Positions 38,985-46,750 of a stretch of 47,583 nucleotides of DNA are shown in pieces; positions within the stretch are counted from its first letter, which is position 1; each line of letters starts with the position of its first letter. The stretch spans positions 1 through 47,583 of the forward strand of contig CAYQCL010000016.1 in NCBI GenBank assembly GCA_964416065.1. Reading direction: 5' to 3'. The position numbers were made by a program, and so were the translations under genes. Origin of the DNA: Limiplasma sp964416065 (GTDB taxonomy: Bacteria > Bacillota > Clostridia > Christensenellales > Aristaeellaceae). Under the pieces are notes generated by a model that saw only the letters and a list, made by a program, of their open reading frames with translations, ran no database searches and was not told where the DNA came from.

Positions 38985-39076
38985 CTTTAAAAATGAAAAT
39001 CAAAAAAATAAAAATTGCGAGACCTTGCGGGAAAAACGCATTCTAATTTGGATGTTTTTTTCCCAAAGCCCGCATC

Positions 39077-39156
39077 TGGTTTCAAAAAGAACCGCATTGA
39101 ATGGTTCAAAAAGAAACCATTGAAATGCGAAGAGTGAAACCATCATGAATTCATGA
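39077..39156. promoter_or_regulatory. Upstream activator sites shared by the two sigma-54 promoters
   Basis: TGGTTTCAAAAAGAACC (39077-39093) and TGGTTCAAAAAGAAACCA (39102-39119) are two related dyads (GGTT...AACC) 25 bases apart centre to centre. The second sits in a wider inverted repeat that starts CGCATT (39093) and ends AATGCG (39129). A further 14-base palindrome TCATGAATTCATGA is at 39143-39156. The block lies about 70-160 bases from each promoter, the proper range for a sigma-54 activator, with A-rich tracts on both sides that could bend the DNA. Confidence 0.6.
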
Positions 39157-39222
39157 ACCTCATCAGATGCCCCAATTGCCCCCAGAAAAAACAAAAAGAA
39201 GATTTTTGGCCCGTACTTCATT

Positions 39223-39239
39223 TTGGCACATTTCTTGCA
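39223..39239 (+). promoter_or_regulatory. Sigma-54 (-24/-12) promoter of the tctBA-rpoN-gud operon
   Basis: TTGGCACA-TTTC-TTGCA (39223-39239), matching the consensus TTGGCACR-N4-TTGCW at every fixed position. It is about 44 bases before the tctB start codon. Confidence 0.85.
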
Positions 39240-39283
39240 TGGTATTGTGTAATCATCACTCTTTATAATGGAGGAGGAGTCAT

Positions 39284-39787
39284 ATGTCATTCAAGCGATG
39301 CAAAGACCTGATCCTTGGCGTTGTGATGCTTCTGTTCAGCGGGTTCTACCTGTTCTTTGGACAGCAGATCACCACCCGTCCCAAGCTGACCCCCAGCTAT
39401 GCCAGCGCGCGGATCATGCCCACCATTCTGGGGATCCTGCTGGCCATCCTGTCCGTTCTGCTGATCATCCAGGGCGTGCGCCGTTTCAGGGCCCATGACG
39501 ACAGCCAGAAGGAGGATAAGGCTGAAAAGAACGACCTCCTGGCCGTCGTGCTCACCTTCGCCGTCATCATCGGCTATGTCATCATCCTGCCGAAGCTGGG
39601 CTTCTGCCTGTCTACGGCGGTCTTCCTGTTCCTGCAAATGCTGGTGCTTGCTCCAAAGGAAAAGCGCAACTACCTGCTGTTTGCGATCGTGGCGATCGTG
39701 TTCACGGCCATCGTGTTCGTCGCCTTCCGCGTCGGCCTGCAGCAGCTTCTGCCGCGCGGCGTCATCGAAAGCCTGCTGGGCTTCTAA
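39284..39787 (+). CDS. tctB: Tripartite tricarboxylate transporter small membrane subunit
   Basis: A 167-residue membrane protein with four helices (LILGVVMLLFSGFYLFFGQQ; MPTILGILLAILSVLLIIQG; LLAVVLTFAVIIGYVIILPK; LLFAIVAIVFTAIVFVAFRV). This is the TctB/YjgL layout: small subunit of the TTT importer, with unknown detailed function. The ATG follows GGAGGAGGAG. It is the first gene behind the sigma-54 promoter and precedes tctA by 24 bases. Confidence 0.9.
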   Translation: MSFKRCKDLILGVVMLLFSGFYLFFGQQITTRPKLTPSYASARIMPTILGILLAILSVLLIIQGVRRFRAHDDSQKEDKAEKNDLLAVVLTFAVIIGYVIILPKLGFCLSTAVFLFLQMLVLAPKEKRNYLLFAIVAIVFTAIVFVAFRVGLQQLLPRGVIESLLGF

Positions 39788-39811
39788 TAAGGTAGAAAGG
39801 AGCTATTCTCA

Positions 39812-41335
39812 ATGTCCGTTATGCAATTGATCGGTACCGGCTTTGCCACGGTTCTGACCCCCACCGGTATCTTCCTGATGTTCATCGGCGTCGCGGTGGG
39901 CATCGTGTTCGGCGCGCTGCCGGGCCTGTCCGCCACGATGGCGATCGCCCTGTTTTTACCCGTAACCTACGCCATGGCCTCCTCCGACGCCATGACGCTT
40001 CTGATGGCTTTGTTCATCGGCGCGATTTCCGGCGGCCTGATTTCCGCCATTCTGCTCCATATTCCCGGAACGCCTTCCTCCGTGGCCACCTGCTTTGACG
40101 GTCATCCCATGGTCAAGAAGGGCCAGGCAGCCAAGGCCCTGGGCGTCGGCGTGGTGTTCAGCTTCCTGGGCACGGTGTTTTCAACCATCCTTTTGATGTT
40201 CATCGCGCCGCAGATCGCTCGCGTGGCTATCAACTTCGGCTCCTATGAATTCTTCTCCATCGCTATCTTCTCCCTGACGATGATCGCCACCCTCTCCAGC
40301 GGCAACATGATCAAGGGCGTGCTGGCGGGCGTCATCGGCTTCATGTTCTCCACCGTCGGCACCGACTCCATCGAGGGCAGCGCGCGCTTCACCTTCGGCA
40401 TGACCGATCTCAAGAGCGGCTTCGATATGCTGGCCGTGATGGTCGGTCTGTTCGCCGTGGGCGAGATCATCGCTGCGGCCCAGACCAGCCGTCATTCCAA
40501 GGAGGAGCTCATGGCCCAGCCCAGCATGAAGGGCATCAAGGGCTTCGGCTTCACCATGAAGGAGTTCTTCGGCCAGGGCATCAACGCCATTCGCTCCGCC
40601 CTGATCGGCATGGGCATCGGCATCCTGCCCGGCATCGGCGGCGGCACCAGCAACGTCCTGGCCTACACCGTCGCAAAGAATTACGACAAGCACCCTGAGG
40701 AATTCGGCACTGGACGCATCGACGGCTTGGTTGCCTCCGAGACGGCCAACAACGCCACCATCGGCGGCGCGATGGTTCCGTTGCTCACCCTGGGCATCCC
40801 CGGCGACACCACCACCGCCATGCTCCTTGGCGCGCTGACCCTGCACGGTCTCACCCCGGGGCCCCTGCTCTTCCAGAACCAGGCGGAAATCGTCTACGGC
40901 ATCTTCGCGGCCATGCTCCTGTGCTCGGTCATCATGCTGTTTATGGAGTTCTTCGGGCTGCGCGTATTCGTCAAGCTTCTCAGCATCCCCAAGTACATCC
41001 TTCTGCCCTGTGTGTTCGTGCTGTGCGTCATCGGCGCCTACGCTCTGAAGAACAACATGAGCCAGGTCTACGCCTGCCTGATTTTCGGCGCGATCGGCTT
41101 TGCCTTTAAGAAATTCGACGTTCCCACGACGCCCTTCATCCTGGGCTTCATCCTTGGGCCCCTGGCCGAGGTCAACTACCGCCGCGGCATGATCCGCACC
41201 AAGGGCGATTTCCTGCCCTTCCTGACCTCCCCCATCAGCGCCGTGTTCCTGGCCATCGCCGTGCTGGTGCTGGTGATGTACGCGCTCAAGCCCGTTCTGG
41301 CCAAGCGCAAGGCGGCCAAGGCAGCCGCGAAGTGA
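39812..41335 (+). CDS. tctA: Tripartite tricarboxylate transporter large permease subunit
   Basis: A 507-residue membrane protein with 10-12 helices. The two family repeats are visible as ALPGLSATMAIALFLPVTYA and IGILPGIGGGTSNVLAYTVA, each with the GxPG turn. AIGGAMVPLLTLGIPGDTTT-like sequence (NNATIGGAMVPLLTLGIPGD) is the other signature. It carries organic acids, driven by a cation gradient, using TctC-bound substrate. Length is standard. RpoN follows 28 bases later. Confidence 0.95.
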   Translation: MSVMQLIGTGFATVLTPTGIFLMFIGVAVGIVFGALPGLSATMAIALFLPVTYAMASSDAMTLLMALFIGAISGGLISAILLHIPGTPSSVATCFDGHPMVKKGQAAKALGVGVVFSFLGTVFSTILLMFIAPQIARVAINFGSYEFFSIAIFSLTMIATLSSGNMIKGVLAGVIGFMFSTVGTDSIEGSARFTFGMTDLKSGFDMLAVMVGLFAVGEIIAAAQTSRHSKEELMAQPSMKGIKGFGFTMKEFFGQGINAIRSALIGMGIGILPGIGGGTSNVLAYTVAKNYDKHPEEFGTGRIDGLVASETANNATIGGAMVPLLTLGIPGDTTTAMLLGALTLHGLTPGPLLFQNQAEIVYGIFAAMLLCSVIMLFMEFFGLRVFVKLLSIPKYILLPCVFVLCVIGAYALKNNMSQVYACLIFGAIGFAFKKFDVPTTPFILGFILGPLAEVNYRRGMIRTKGDFLPFLTSPISAVFLAIAVLVLVMYALKPVLAKRKAAKAAAK

Positions 41336-41363
41336 TCATCATTCACGGGAAAGGAGGGAAAGC

Positions 41364-42647
41364 ATGACCGAAAACAGGCTGGAAATGCGGCAGACGCAAA
41401 AGCTTTCTCAGAACCTGCAAACGGCCATCCACCTCCTTTCCCTCGATCTGGACGGCCTGAGTGAGGAGATGCAGAAGGCCATTCAGGAGAATCCCGCGCT
41501 GGAGTACGTCCCGCCGCAGAAGTCCGCCCAGGATTACGCGATGCTGGTCAAGACCCGATATCGCGGCGGGCGAGGCGACGCCGTCCATCAGGAGCCGGCC
41601 GCGTCCGCCGATACCGTGCTGGAGGATCTCGAACAGCAGCTGCGCTTAAGCGGCCTGGACGCCGTCACCTGCCGCGTCGCCATGCGGATGCTGCACATGC
41701 TCTCGCCTCGCGGCTACTTCACGCAGGAGCTGGACGAGTTCGCCGCCGAGGCGGGCGTATCGCTTGAGACCGCCCAAAAGGCGCTGGAGGCCGTCCAGGC
41801 TCTGGAGCCCCCTGGAATCGGCGCGCGGACGGTGGAGGAATGCCTCAGGCTTCAGCTTGACGCGCGTTCCGACGTCGATCCGCTGTGCTACGAGCTGATC
41901 CGTCTCTTCCTTTTGGAGATCGGCAAGGCCAACATCCGTCAGATCGCCAAAGAGACGGGCGCGACGCTTTCGCATGTCAGGCAATGCGTGGACACCATCC
42001 GGGGTCTCACACCCGCGCCCTGCTCGCTCCACGAGGGAACCGTGCAGTACATCATGCCCGAATTTTCAGTGGAGGCGGGCGAGGGCGGCAAGCTTCTGAT
42101 CCAGTTTCACAACGATTATTATCCCACCTTCCGGCAGGACGAAAATTTCCGCCGTCTGACCGAGACGCTTCAAGGCGAGGAGCAGGCCTACGCGCGCAGG
42201 ATGCTCGCATCGGCCTCCCAGCTGATCCACGCGGTCGAGCTGCGCCAGACCACCATGGAAAAGGTTGCGCGCATTATCGTGCGTGAGCAGAACGCCTTTT
42301 TCCTGGGACAATACAATCTGCTGCCCCTGCGCGTCGACGAGGCGGCGCGGGAAATCGGCGTTCATGAAACCACCGTCTATCGCGCTGTGCAGAACAAATA
42401 TCTCTACTGCGCCCGAGGCACCTTCCCCCTGAGCCATTTCTTCCAGAAGGAGGCGTCCGGCGGGACGAGCACGGCGCATGTCAAGGAGATCATTCAGGAA
42501 CTGTGCCGCGAGAACGGGAAAATGTCCGACCGGGCCATCGCCGAGGCTCTGGAAAAGCGCGGGATCACGCTGTCCCGACGCACGGTGGCCAAATACCGGT
42601 CGCAGATGGAGATCGATTCCAGCTTCCGCCGAAGGGCGGACACATAA
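41364..42647 (+). CDS. rpoN: RNA polymerase sigma-54 factor
   Basis: A 427-residue sigma-54. Region I is Gln/Leu-rich (MRQTQKLSQNLQTAIHLLSL), and binds the activator and core. The core-binding domain has PRGYFTQELDEFAAEAGVSL and IGARTVEECLRLQL. The HTH for the -12 element is EAAREIGVHETTVYRAVQNK, and the RpoN box for the -24 element is SRRTVAKYR near the C-terminus, all present. Slightly shorter than the usual 450-480 residues. It lies inside a catabolic operon that itself has a sigma-54 promoter, between the transporter and the enzymes, with an AAGGAGG site. That arrangement would give positive feedback. Confidence 0.94.
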   Translation: MTENRLEMRQTQKLSQNLQTAIHLLSLDLDGLSEEMQKAIQENPALEYVPPQKSAQDYAMLVKTRYRGGRGDAVHQEPAASADTVLEDLEQQLRLSGLDAVTCRVAMRMLHMLSPRGYFTQELDEFAAEAGVSLETAQKALEAVQALEPPGIGARTVEECLRLQLDARSDVDPLCYELIRLFLLEIGKANIRQIAKETGATLSHVRQCVDTIRGLTPAPCSLHEGTVQYIMPEFSVEAGEGGKLLIQFHNDYYPTFRQDENFRRLTETLQGEEQAYARRMLASASQLIHAVELRQTTMEKVARIIVREQNAFFLGQYNLLPLRVDEAAREIGVHETTVYRAVQNKYLYCARGTFPLSHFFQKEASGGTSTAHVKEIIQELCRENGKMSDRAIAEALEKRGITLSRRTVAKYRSQMEIDSSFRRRADT

Positions 42648-42659
42648 GAAGGAGAGATT

Positions 42660-43970
42660 ATGAGAATCAGAAATGACGGGACGGTATCGCGGCTGCTCAA
42701 AGACGTGCCGCTGCCGAAAATGTTCCATGCCTCCCAGCGCTTTCCCGATGCGCATATCGAACGGGAGGCGATCGAAAAGACGATTTTTGAGGAAATTAAC
42801 GCTTCCGGCATGGCCGAGCGTGTCAGGCCGGGCATGCGCGTTGCCATCACGGCGGGCAGCCGCGGCATCCGCAACGTGGACGAGATCACCCGCTCGGTCG
42901 TAGCCTTCGTCAAGTCGCGGGGCGCGATCCCCTTCATCGTGCCGGCCATGGGCAGCCACGGCGGCGCGACCGCTGAGGGGCAGAGGGAGCTGCTCGCGGG
43001 CTACGGCATCACCGAGGAGGCCATGGGCTGCGAGATCCGTTCCTCCATGGAGACCGTCCTTCTGGGCCATTCTGAGCTTGGCAAGCCCGTCTACATGGAC
43101 AAAAACGCCTACGAGTCCGACGGTGTGATCATCTCCTGCCGTCTCAAGCCCCACAACGCCTTCCGTGGGCCTGTCGAAAGCGGCCCCTGCAAGATGATGA
43201 CGGTGGGTCTGGGCAAGCAGAAGGGCGCCGAGCAGGTTCATTCCGACGGCATGGACATCATCGCCCAGAACATTCCCACCATGGCCAAGGTCACGCTGGG
43301 CACCGGCAAGATTCTCTTTGCCATCCCCTGCCTGGAGAATGCCTATGACCAGACGCTGATGTTCGAGGCCATCCCCGCCGAAAAAATCCTCGACAGGGAG
43401 CCTGAGCTGCTCAAGATCGCCTTTGCCAACATGCCCTCCATTCTGGTCGGCGAGGGCGACGTGCTGATCGTTGACCGCATCGGAAAGAATTTCAGCGGCA
43501 CGGGCGTCGACCCCAACATCACCGGCACGTTCTCCACCCCCTACGCCTCCGGCGGCGTTCAGGTGCAGCGCACCTGCTTTTTAGACCTCACCGAGGAATC
43601 GCACGGAAACAGTCTGGGCGTGGGCCTGGCCAGCGCCATTACCCGCCGCATCTTCGATCAGATCGACGCCGACGCCATGTACACCAACTGCATCACCAGC
43701 ACGGTCGTCAAGTCGGCCATGGTGCCCTGCGTCCTGAGCACGGACAGGGAGGCGGTGCAGTTCTGCATCCGCACCTCCAACCGCATCGACAGGGAGCATC
43801 CCAGGGTCATCCGCATCCAAAACAGCCTGCGTATTGGACAGGTCATGCTGTCCGAGGCATACTACGCGGATGTGCTGGCGGGAAAGTACACGGGTCTTAC
43901 GGCGCTGGACGCGCCTGAGGATATGACATTCAACGAAGAAGGCACGCTCACCACGCCGTGGCTACCATAA
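42660..43970 (+). CDS. LarA-family (DUF2088) 2-hydroxyacid racemase/epimerase homologue
   Basis: A 436-residue protein of the nickel-pincer racemase superfamily. N-terminal LPKMFHASQRFPDAHIEREA and MRVAITAGSRGIRNVDEITR lead to PFIVPAMGSHGGATAEGQRE, the conserved SHGG block, and to ISCRLKPHNAFRGPVESGPC with the His and Lys of the active-site region. Known members act on lactate, malate, 2-hydroxyglutarate or D-gluconate. In this operon the substrate may be an aldaric or aldonic acid (2-epimerisation), which is inference. No larB, larC or larE for the cofactor is in the window. Spacing to rpoN is 12 bases. Confidence 0.85.
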   Translation: MRIRNDGTVSRLLKDVPLPKMFHASQRFPDAHIEREAIEKTIFEEINASGMAERVRPGMRVAITAGSRGIRNVDEITRSVVAFVKSRGAIPFIVPAMGSHGGATAEGQRELLAGYGITEEAMGCEIRSSMETVLLGHSELGKPVYMDKNAYESDGVIISCRLKPHNAFRGPVESGPCKMMTVGLGKQKGAEQVHSDGMDIIAQNIPTMAKVTLGTGKILFAIPCLENAYDQTLMFEAIPAEKILDREPELLKIAFANMPSILVGEGDVLIVDRIGKNFSGTGVDPNITGTFSTPYASGGVQVQRTCFLDLTEESHGNSLGVGLASAITRRIFDQIDADAMYTNCITSTVVKSAMVPCVLSTDREAVQFCIRTSNRIDREHPRVIRIQNSLRIGQVMLSEAYYADVLAGKYTGLTALDAPEDMTFNEEGTLTTPWLP

Positions 43971-43988
43971 GAAAAAGGAGAGAGAACC

Positions 43989-44882
43989 ATGCGCTTCACC
44001 CCCAAAGGCATCGTGGTACCAATCGTAACCCCCTTGACCAAGAAGGGCAAGTTCGATGAAACGGCCTATCGCGGCCTGATTGACTATCTTGCCGACAACG
44101 GCATTCATGGCGTGTTCCCGTTCGGCACCACGGGCGAGTTTTACGCCTTTGACCTTGGATTTTACCGCAACGTCCTGGAGGTCACCAAGGACGCGGTTCG
44201 CGGCCGCATGGCCATTTACGCCGGCGCGAACGACATCACCACCAGGGGCGCGGCGGATATCGCCAAGGCCGTGGAGAGCGTCGGCGGCATCGACGCGCTG
44301 AGCGTGCTGACCCCGATGTTTGTCAGCCAGACCCAGCATGAGGTTTATGAGTACTACCGTGAGATCGCGGGCGAGACCAGCCTGCCGATCATCATCTACA
44401 ACAACAGGCCCAAGACCAACGTGACCGTCGAACCCGCCACGGTCGCCAGGCTGGCCGAGATCGACAACATCATCGGCGTCAAGGACTCCACCGGCGACAT
44501 GACCAACACCGAGGAATACCTCCGCCTGACGCGCGGCATGGAGAACTTCCACGTGATGATGGGCCGCGACACGCTGATCTTCGCCGCCCTGTGCTACGGC
44601 GCGGCCGGCGCGATCGCCAGCTGCGCCAACGTGGCCCCGCGCATCGCCGCCGACATCTATGACAGGTTTGTCGCGGGCGATATGAAGGGCGCGCTGGACG
44701 CGCAGTTCACCTTCTCGGCGCTGAGAATCGCCACCAACATGGGCACCTTCCCCGTGGTGCTCAAGGAAGCCCTCAAGCTGATCGGTCATGACTGCGGCGA
44801 TTGCGTCAAGCCCATTCAGCCCCTCAGCGACGAGCAGCGTGAAAAGCTCCGCGGCGTGCTTTCAGAGATGGGTCTTCTGTGA
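43989..44882 (+). CDS. DapA-family lyase (probable keto-deoxy-sugar-acid aldolase or dehydratase)
   Basis: A 297-residue class I (Schiff base) TIM-barrel enzyme. GVFPFGTTGEFYAFDLGFYR has the GTTGE carboxylate-binding turn; IIYNNRPKTNVTVEP has the catalytic Tyr; NIIGVKDSTGDMTN has the Schiff-base Lys. The family includes dihydrodipicolinate synthase, N-acetylneuraminate lyase, KDG aldolase and 5-keto-4-deoxyglucarate dehydratase (KdgD). With gudD and garR next to it, cleavage of the GudD product to pyruvate and tartronate semialdehyde would complete the pathway; the KdgD-type dehydratase reaction is the alternative. Lysine synthesis is unlikely here. Confidence 0.85.
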   Translation: MRFTPKGIVVPIVTPLTKKGKFDETAYRGLIDYLADNGIHGVFPFGTTGEFYAFDLGFYRNVLEVTKDAVRGRMAIYAGANDITTRGAADIAKAVESVGGIDALSVLTPMFVSQTQHEVYEYYREIAGETSLPIIIYNNRPKTNVTVEPATVARLAEIDNIIGVKDSTGDMTNTEEYLRLTRGMENFHVMMGRDTLIFAALCYGAAGAIASCANVAPRIAADIYDRFVAGDMKGALDAQFTFSALRIATNMGTFPVVLKEALKLIGHDCGDCVKPIQPLSDEQREKLRGVLSEMGLL

Positions 44883-45799
44883 ATGAGATCGTCAGCCGGA
44901 TGATCAACACCCAGCTGCTGCTGTTTCTCTACATGATATGCGGCGTGATCGTCAGCAGGCTCAAGATCATCCGGGACAACAACCGACAGGTGCTCGTGCG
45001 GCTTCTGATGGATGTCGCCATGCCCATGATGGTGCTGGACGCCTTTAACAAGCCCGTCACCAGGGAGGAGCTGCTCTCCTCCCTCTGGGTGATGATCATC
45101 GCCCTTGCGGGATGCGTCGTGACGGGCCTGGCGGGGCTGCTCATGTGGAAAAAGCAGCCTGATTACAAGCGCAAGGTGCTGATGTACGCCAGCATGTTCA
45201 GCAACGCCGGAAACGCCGGCCTGCCCATCGTCAGCCTGGTCTTTGGCCCCACGGGCGTGTTTTATGCCAGCATGTACCTCATCCCGCCCCGCATCCTGCA
45301 ATGGACCGTGGGTCTGGGGCTTTTCGTAAAGCCGGAGAAGGGTGGCTGGGTCAAAAACGTGCTGCTCAACCCCATGGTCGTGATGATCTATATCGGCGCG
45401 ATCCTGATGGCGACGAATTGGCAGATTCCAGGGGTGTTTGGCACGGCCATCGCCAACCTGGGTGATATGACCGCCCCGTTGTCCATGATTCTGATCGGCG
45501 CGACGCTGGCGAATATGAACTGGCGGATGCTGCTGGATCGCTCGGTGCTCCTGATCAGCTTCCTGCGCCTGATCGCCTTCCCGCTTCTCTTTACCGTTTT
45601 GCTCAGCCTCCTTCACATGGATGAAATCACAATGAACGTCTGTGTGATTCTTCTGGCGATGCCGGTGGCGTCCAATACCGCGGCCATGGCCGAGCGCTAT
45701 GGCGGCGACCACGTGTTCGCCTCCGCCTGCGTCAGCGTCTCAACCCTGCTGAGCGTCGTTACCGTTCCGATAATCACCTGGCTGATCCAGTTGATTTAA
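44879..45799 (+). CDS. AEC-family membrane permease
   Basis: A 306-residue protein with about ten helices, starting at a GTG that overlaps the stop of the DapA-family gene (GTGA). LLLFLYMICGVIVSRLKIIR is helix 1; SMFSNAGNAGLPIVSLVFGP is the conserved Asn-Gly-rich half-site; AMPVASNTAAMAERYGGDHV the second one. Auxin-efflux-carrier family proteins move organic acids such as malate or malonate across the membrane. It could export a pathway product or be a second importer for the acid. Confidence 0.85.
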   Translation: MNEIVSRMINTQLLLFLYMICGVIVSRLKIIRDNNRQVLVRLLMDVAMPMMVLDAFNKPVTREELLSSLWVMIIALAGCVVTGLAGLLMWKKQPDYKRKVLMYASMFSNAGNAGLPIVSLVFGPTGVFYASMYLIPPRILQWTVGLGLFVKPEKGGWVKNVLLNPMVVMIYIGAILMATNWQIPGVFGTAIANLGDMTAPLSMILIGATLANMNWRMLLDRSVLLISFLRLIAFPLLFTVLLSLLHMDEITMNVCVILLAMPVASNTAAMAERYGGDHVFASACVSVSTLLSVVTVPIITWLIQLI

Positions 45800-45826
45800 A
45801 CCAAAAAAATCGAGGAGGAATTGACT

Positions 45827-46711
45827 ATGAAAATTGCATTTATCGGCCTTGGTATCATGGGCAAGCCCATGGCAAAGAATCTGCTCAAGGCGGGGCACGA
45901 ACTGCGCGTATATGACCGCAACACCGCTGCCATGGAGGAGCTCAAGGCCGCCGGCGCGACCGTTTGCGCCAGCTCCGTGGAGACGGCCGAGGGTGTGGAC
46001 GCCGTTATCACCATGCTGCCCAACAGCCCGCACGTGAAGTCCGTCATGCTGGAAGACGACAAGCTGGCCGAGCGCATGCCAAAGACTGCCACCTTCATCG
46101 ACTGCTCCTCCATCAACCCCGTAGCCTCCCGTGAAATCGCCGCTGAGCTTGCCAAGTATGGCATCGATATGCTGGACGCCCCCGTGTCCGGCGGCCAGCC
46201 CAAGGCCATCGACGGCACGCTGAGCTTCATGGTCGGCGGCAAGCAGGAGGTTTTCGACAAATTCAAGGATGTGCTTGGCGCCATGGGTTCCAGCGTTGTG
46301 CTCTGTGGTGACGTGGGCGCGGGCAATGTGACCAAGCTGTGCAACCAGACCATCGTGGCGGTCAATATCGCGGCGCTGGCCGAGGCCATGCAGATGGGCC
46401 AGATGTGCGGTGTGGAGCCCCAGAAGATTTTCGAGGCCATCCGCGGTGGCCTGGCGGGCTCCACGGTGATGAATGCCAAGGCTCCCATGATGATGGACCA
46501 AAATTTCGAGCCGGGCTTCCGCATCGATCTGCATATCAAGGATCTCAACAACGTCGTGGATGCCGCCAAGGCCGTGGACGCGCCCATTCCCCTGACCCAG
46601 TCCGTGCTTGAGATGATGAAGATCCTGCATCGCGACGGCGACGGCGTGTGCGACCACAGCGCGCTTTTGAAGTACTATCAGAAGCTGACCGGCGAGGTGC
46701 TGCATCACTAA
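45827..46711 (+). CDS. garR: 2-hydroxy-3-oxopropionate (tartronate semialdehyde) reductase
   Basis: A 294-residue beta-hydroxyacid dehydrogenase. MKIAFIGLGIMGKPMAKNLL binds NAD(P), FIDCSSINPVASREIAAELA and LDAPVSGGQPKAIDGTLSFM are the substrate-site signatures, and GAGNVTKLCNQTIVAVNIAA holds the catalytic Lys. It reduces tartronate semialdehyde to glycerate, the last step of glucarate/galactarate use. The ATG follows GAGGAGG; an upstream TTG two codons earlier is unlikely. The gene is directly followed by gudD, which agrees with the assignment. Confidence 0.92.
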   Translation: MKIAFIGLGIMGKPMAKNLLKAGHELRVYDRNTAAMEELKAAGATVCASSVETAEGVDAVITMLPNSPHVKSVMLEDDKLAERMPKTATFIDCSSINPVASREIAAELAKYGIDMLDAPVSGGQPKAIDGTLSFMVGGKQEVFDKFKDVLGAMGSSVVLCGDVGAGNVTKLCNQTIVAVNIAALAEAMQMGQMCGVEPQKIFEAIRGGLAGSTVMNAKAPMMMDQNFEPGFRIDLHIKDLNNVVDAAKAVDAPIPLTQSVLEMMKILHRDGDGVCDHSALLKYYQKLTGEVLHH

Positions 46712-46750
46712 TTTCCCAAGGGCCCCGCGCAAGCAAAGGAGGAAGCCACG

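Noticed and set aside
43989..44882. DapA-family gene as true dihydrodipicolinate synthase
   Set aside because: It lies inside a glucarate operon with gudD and garR and overlaps a permease gene; no lysine biosynthesis gene is near.
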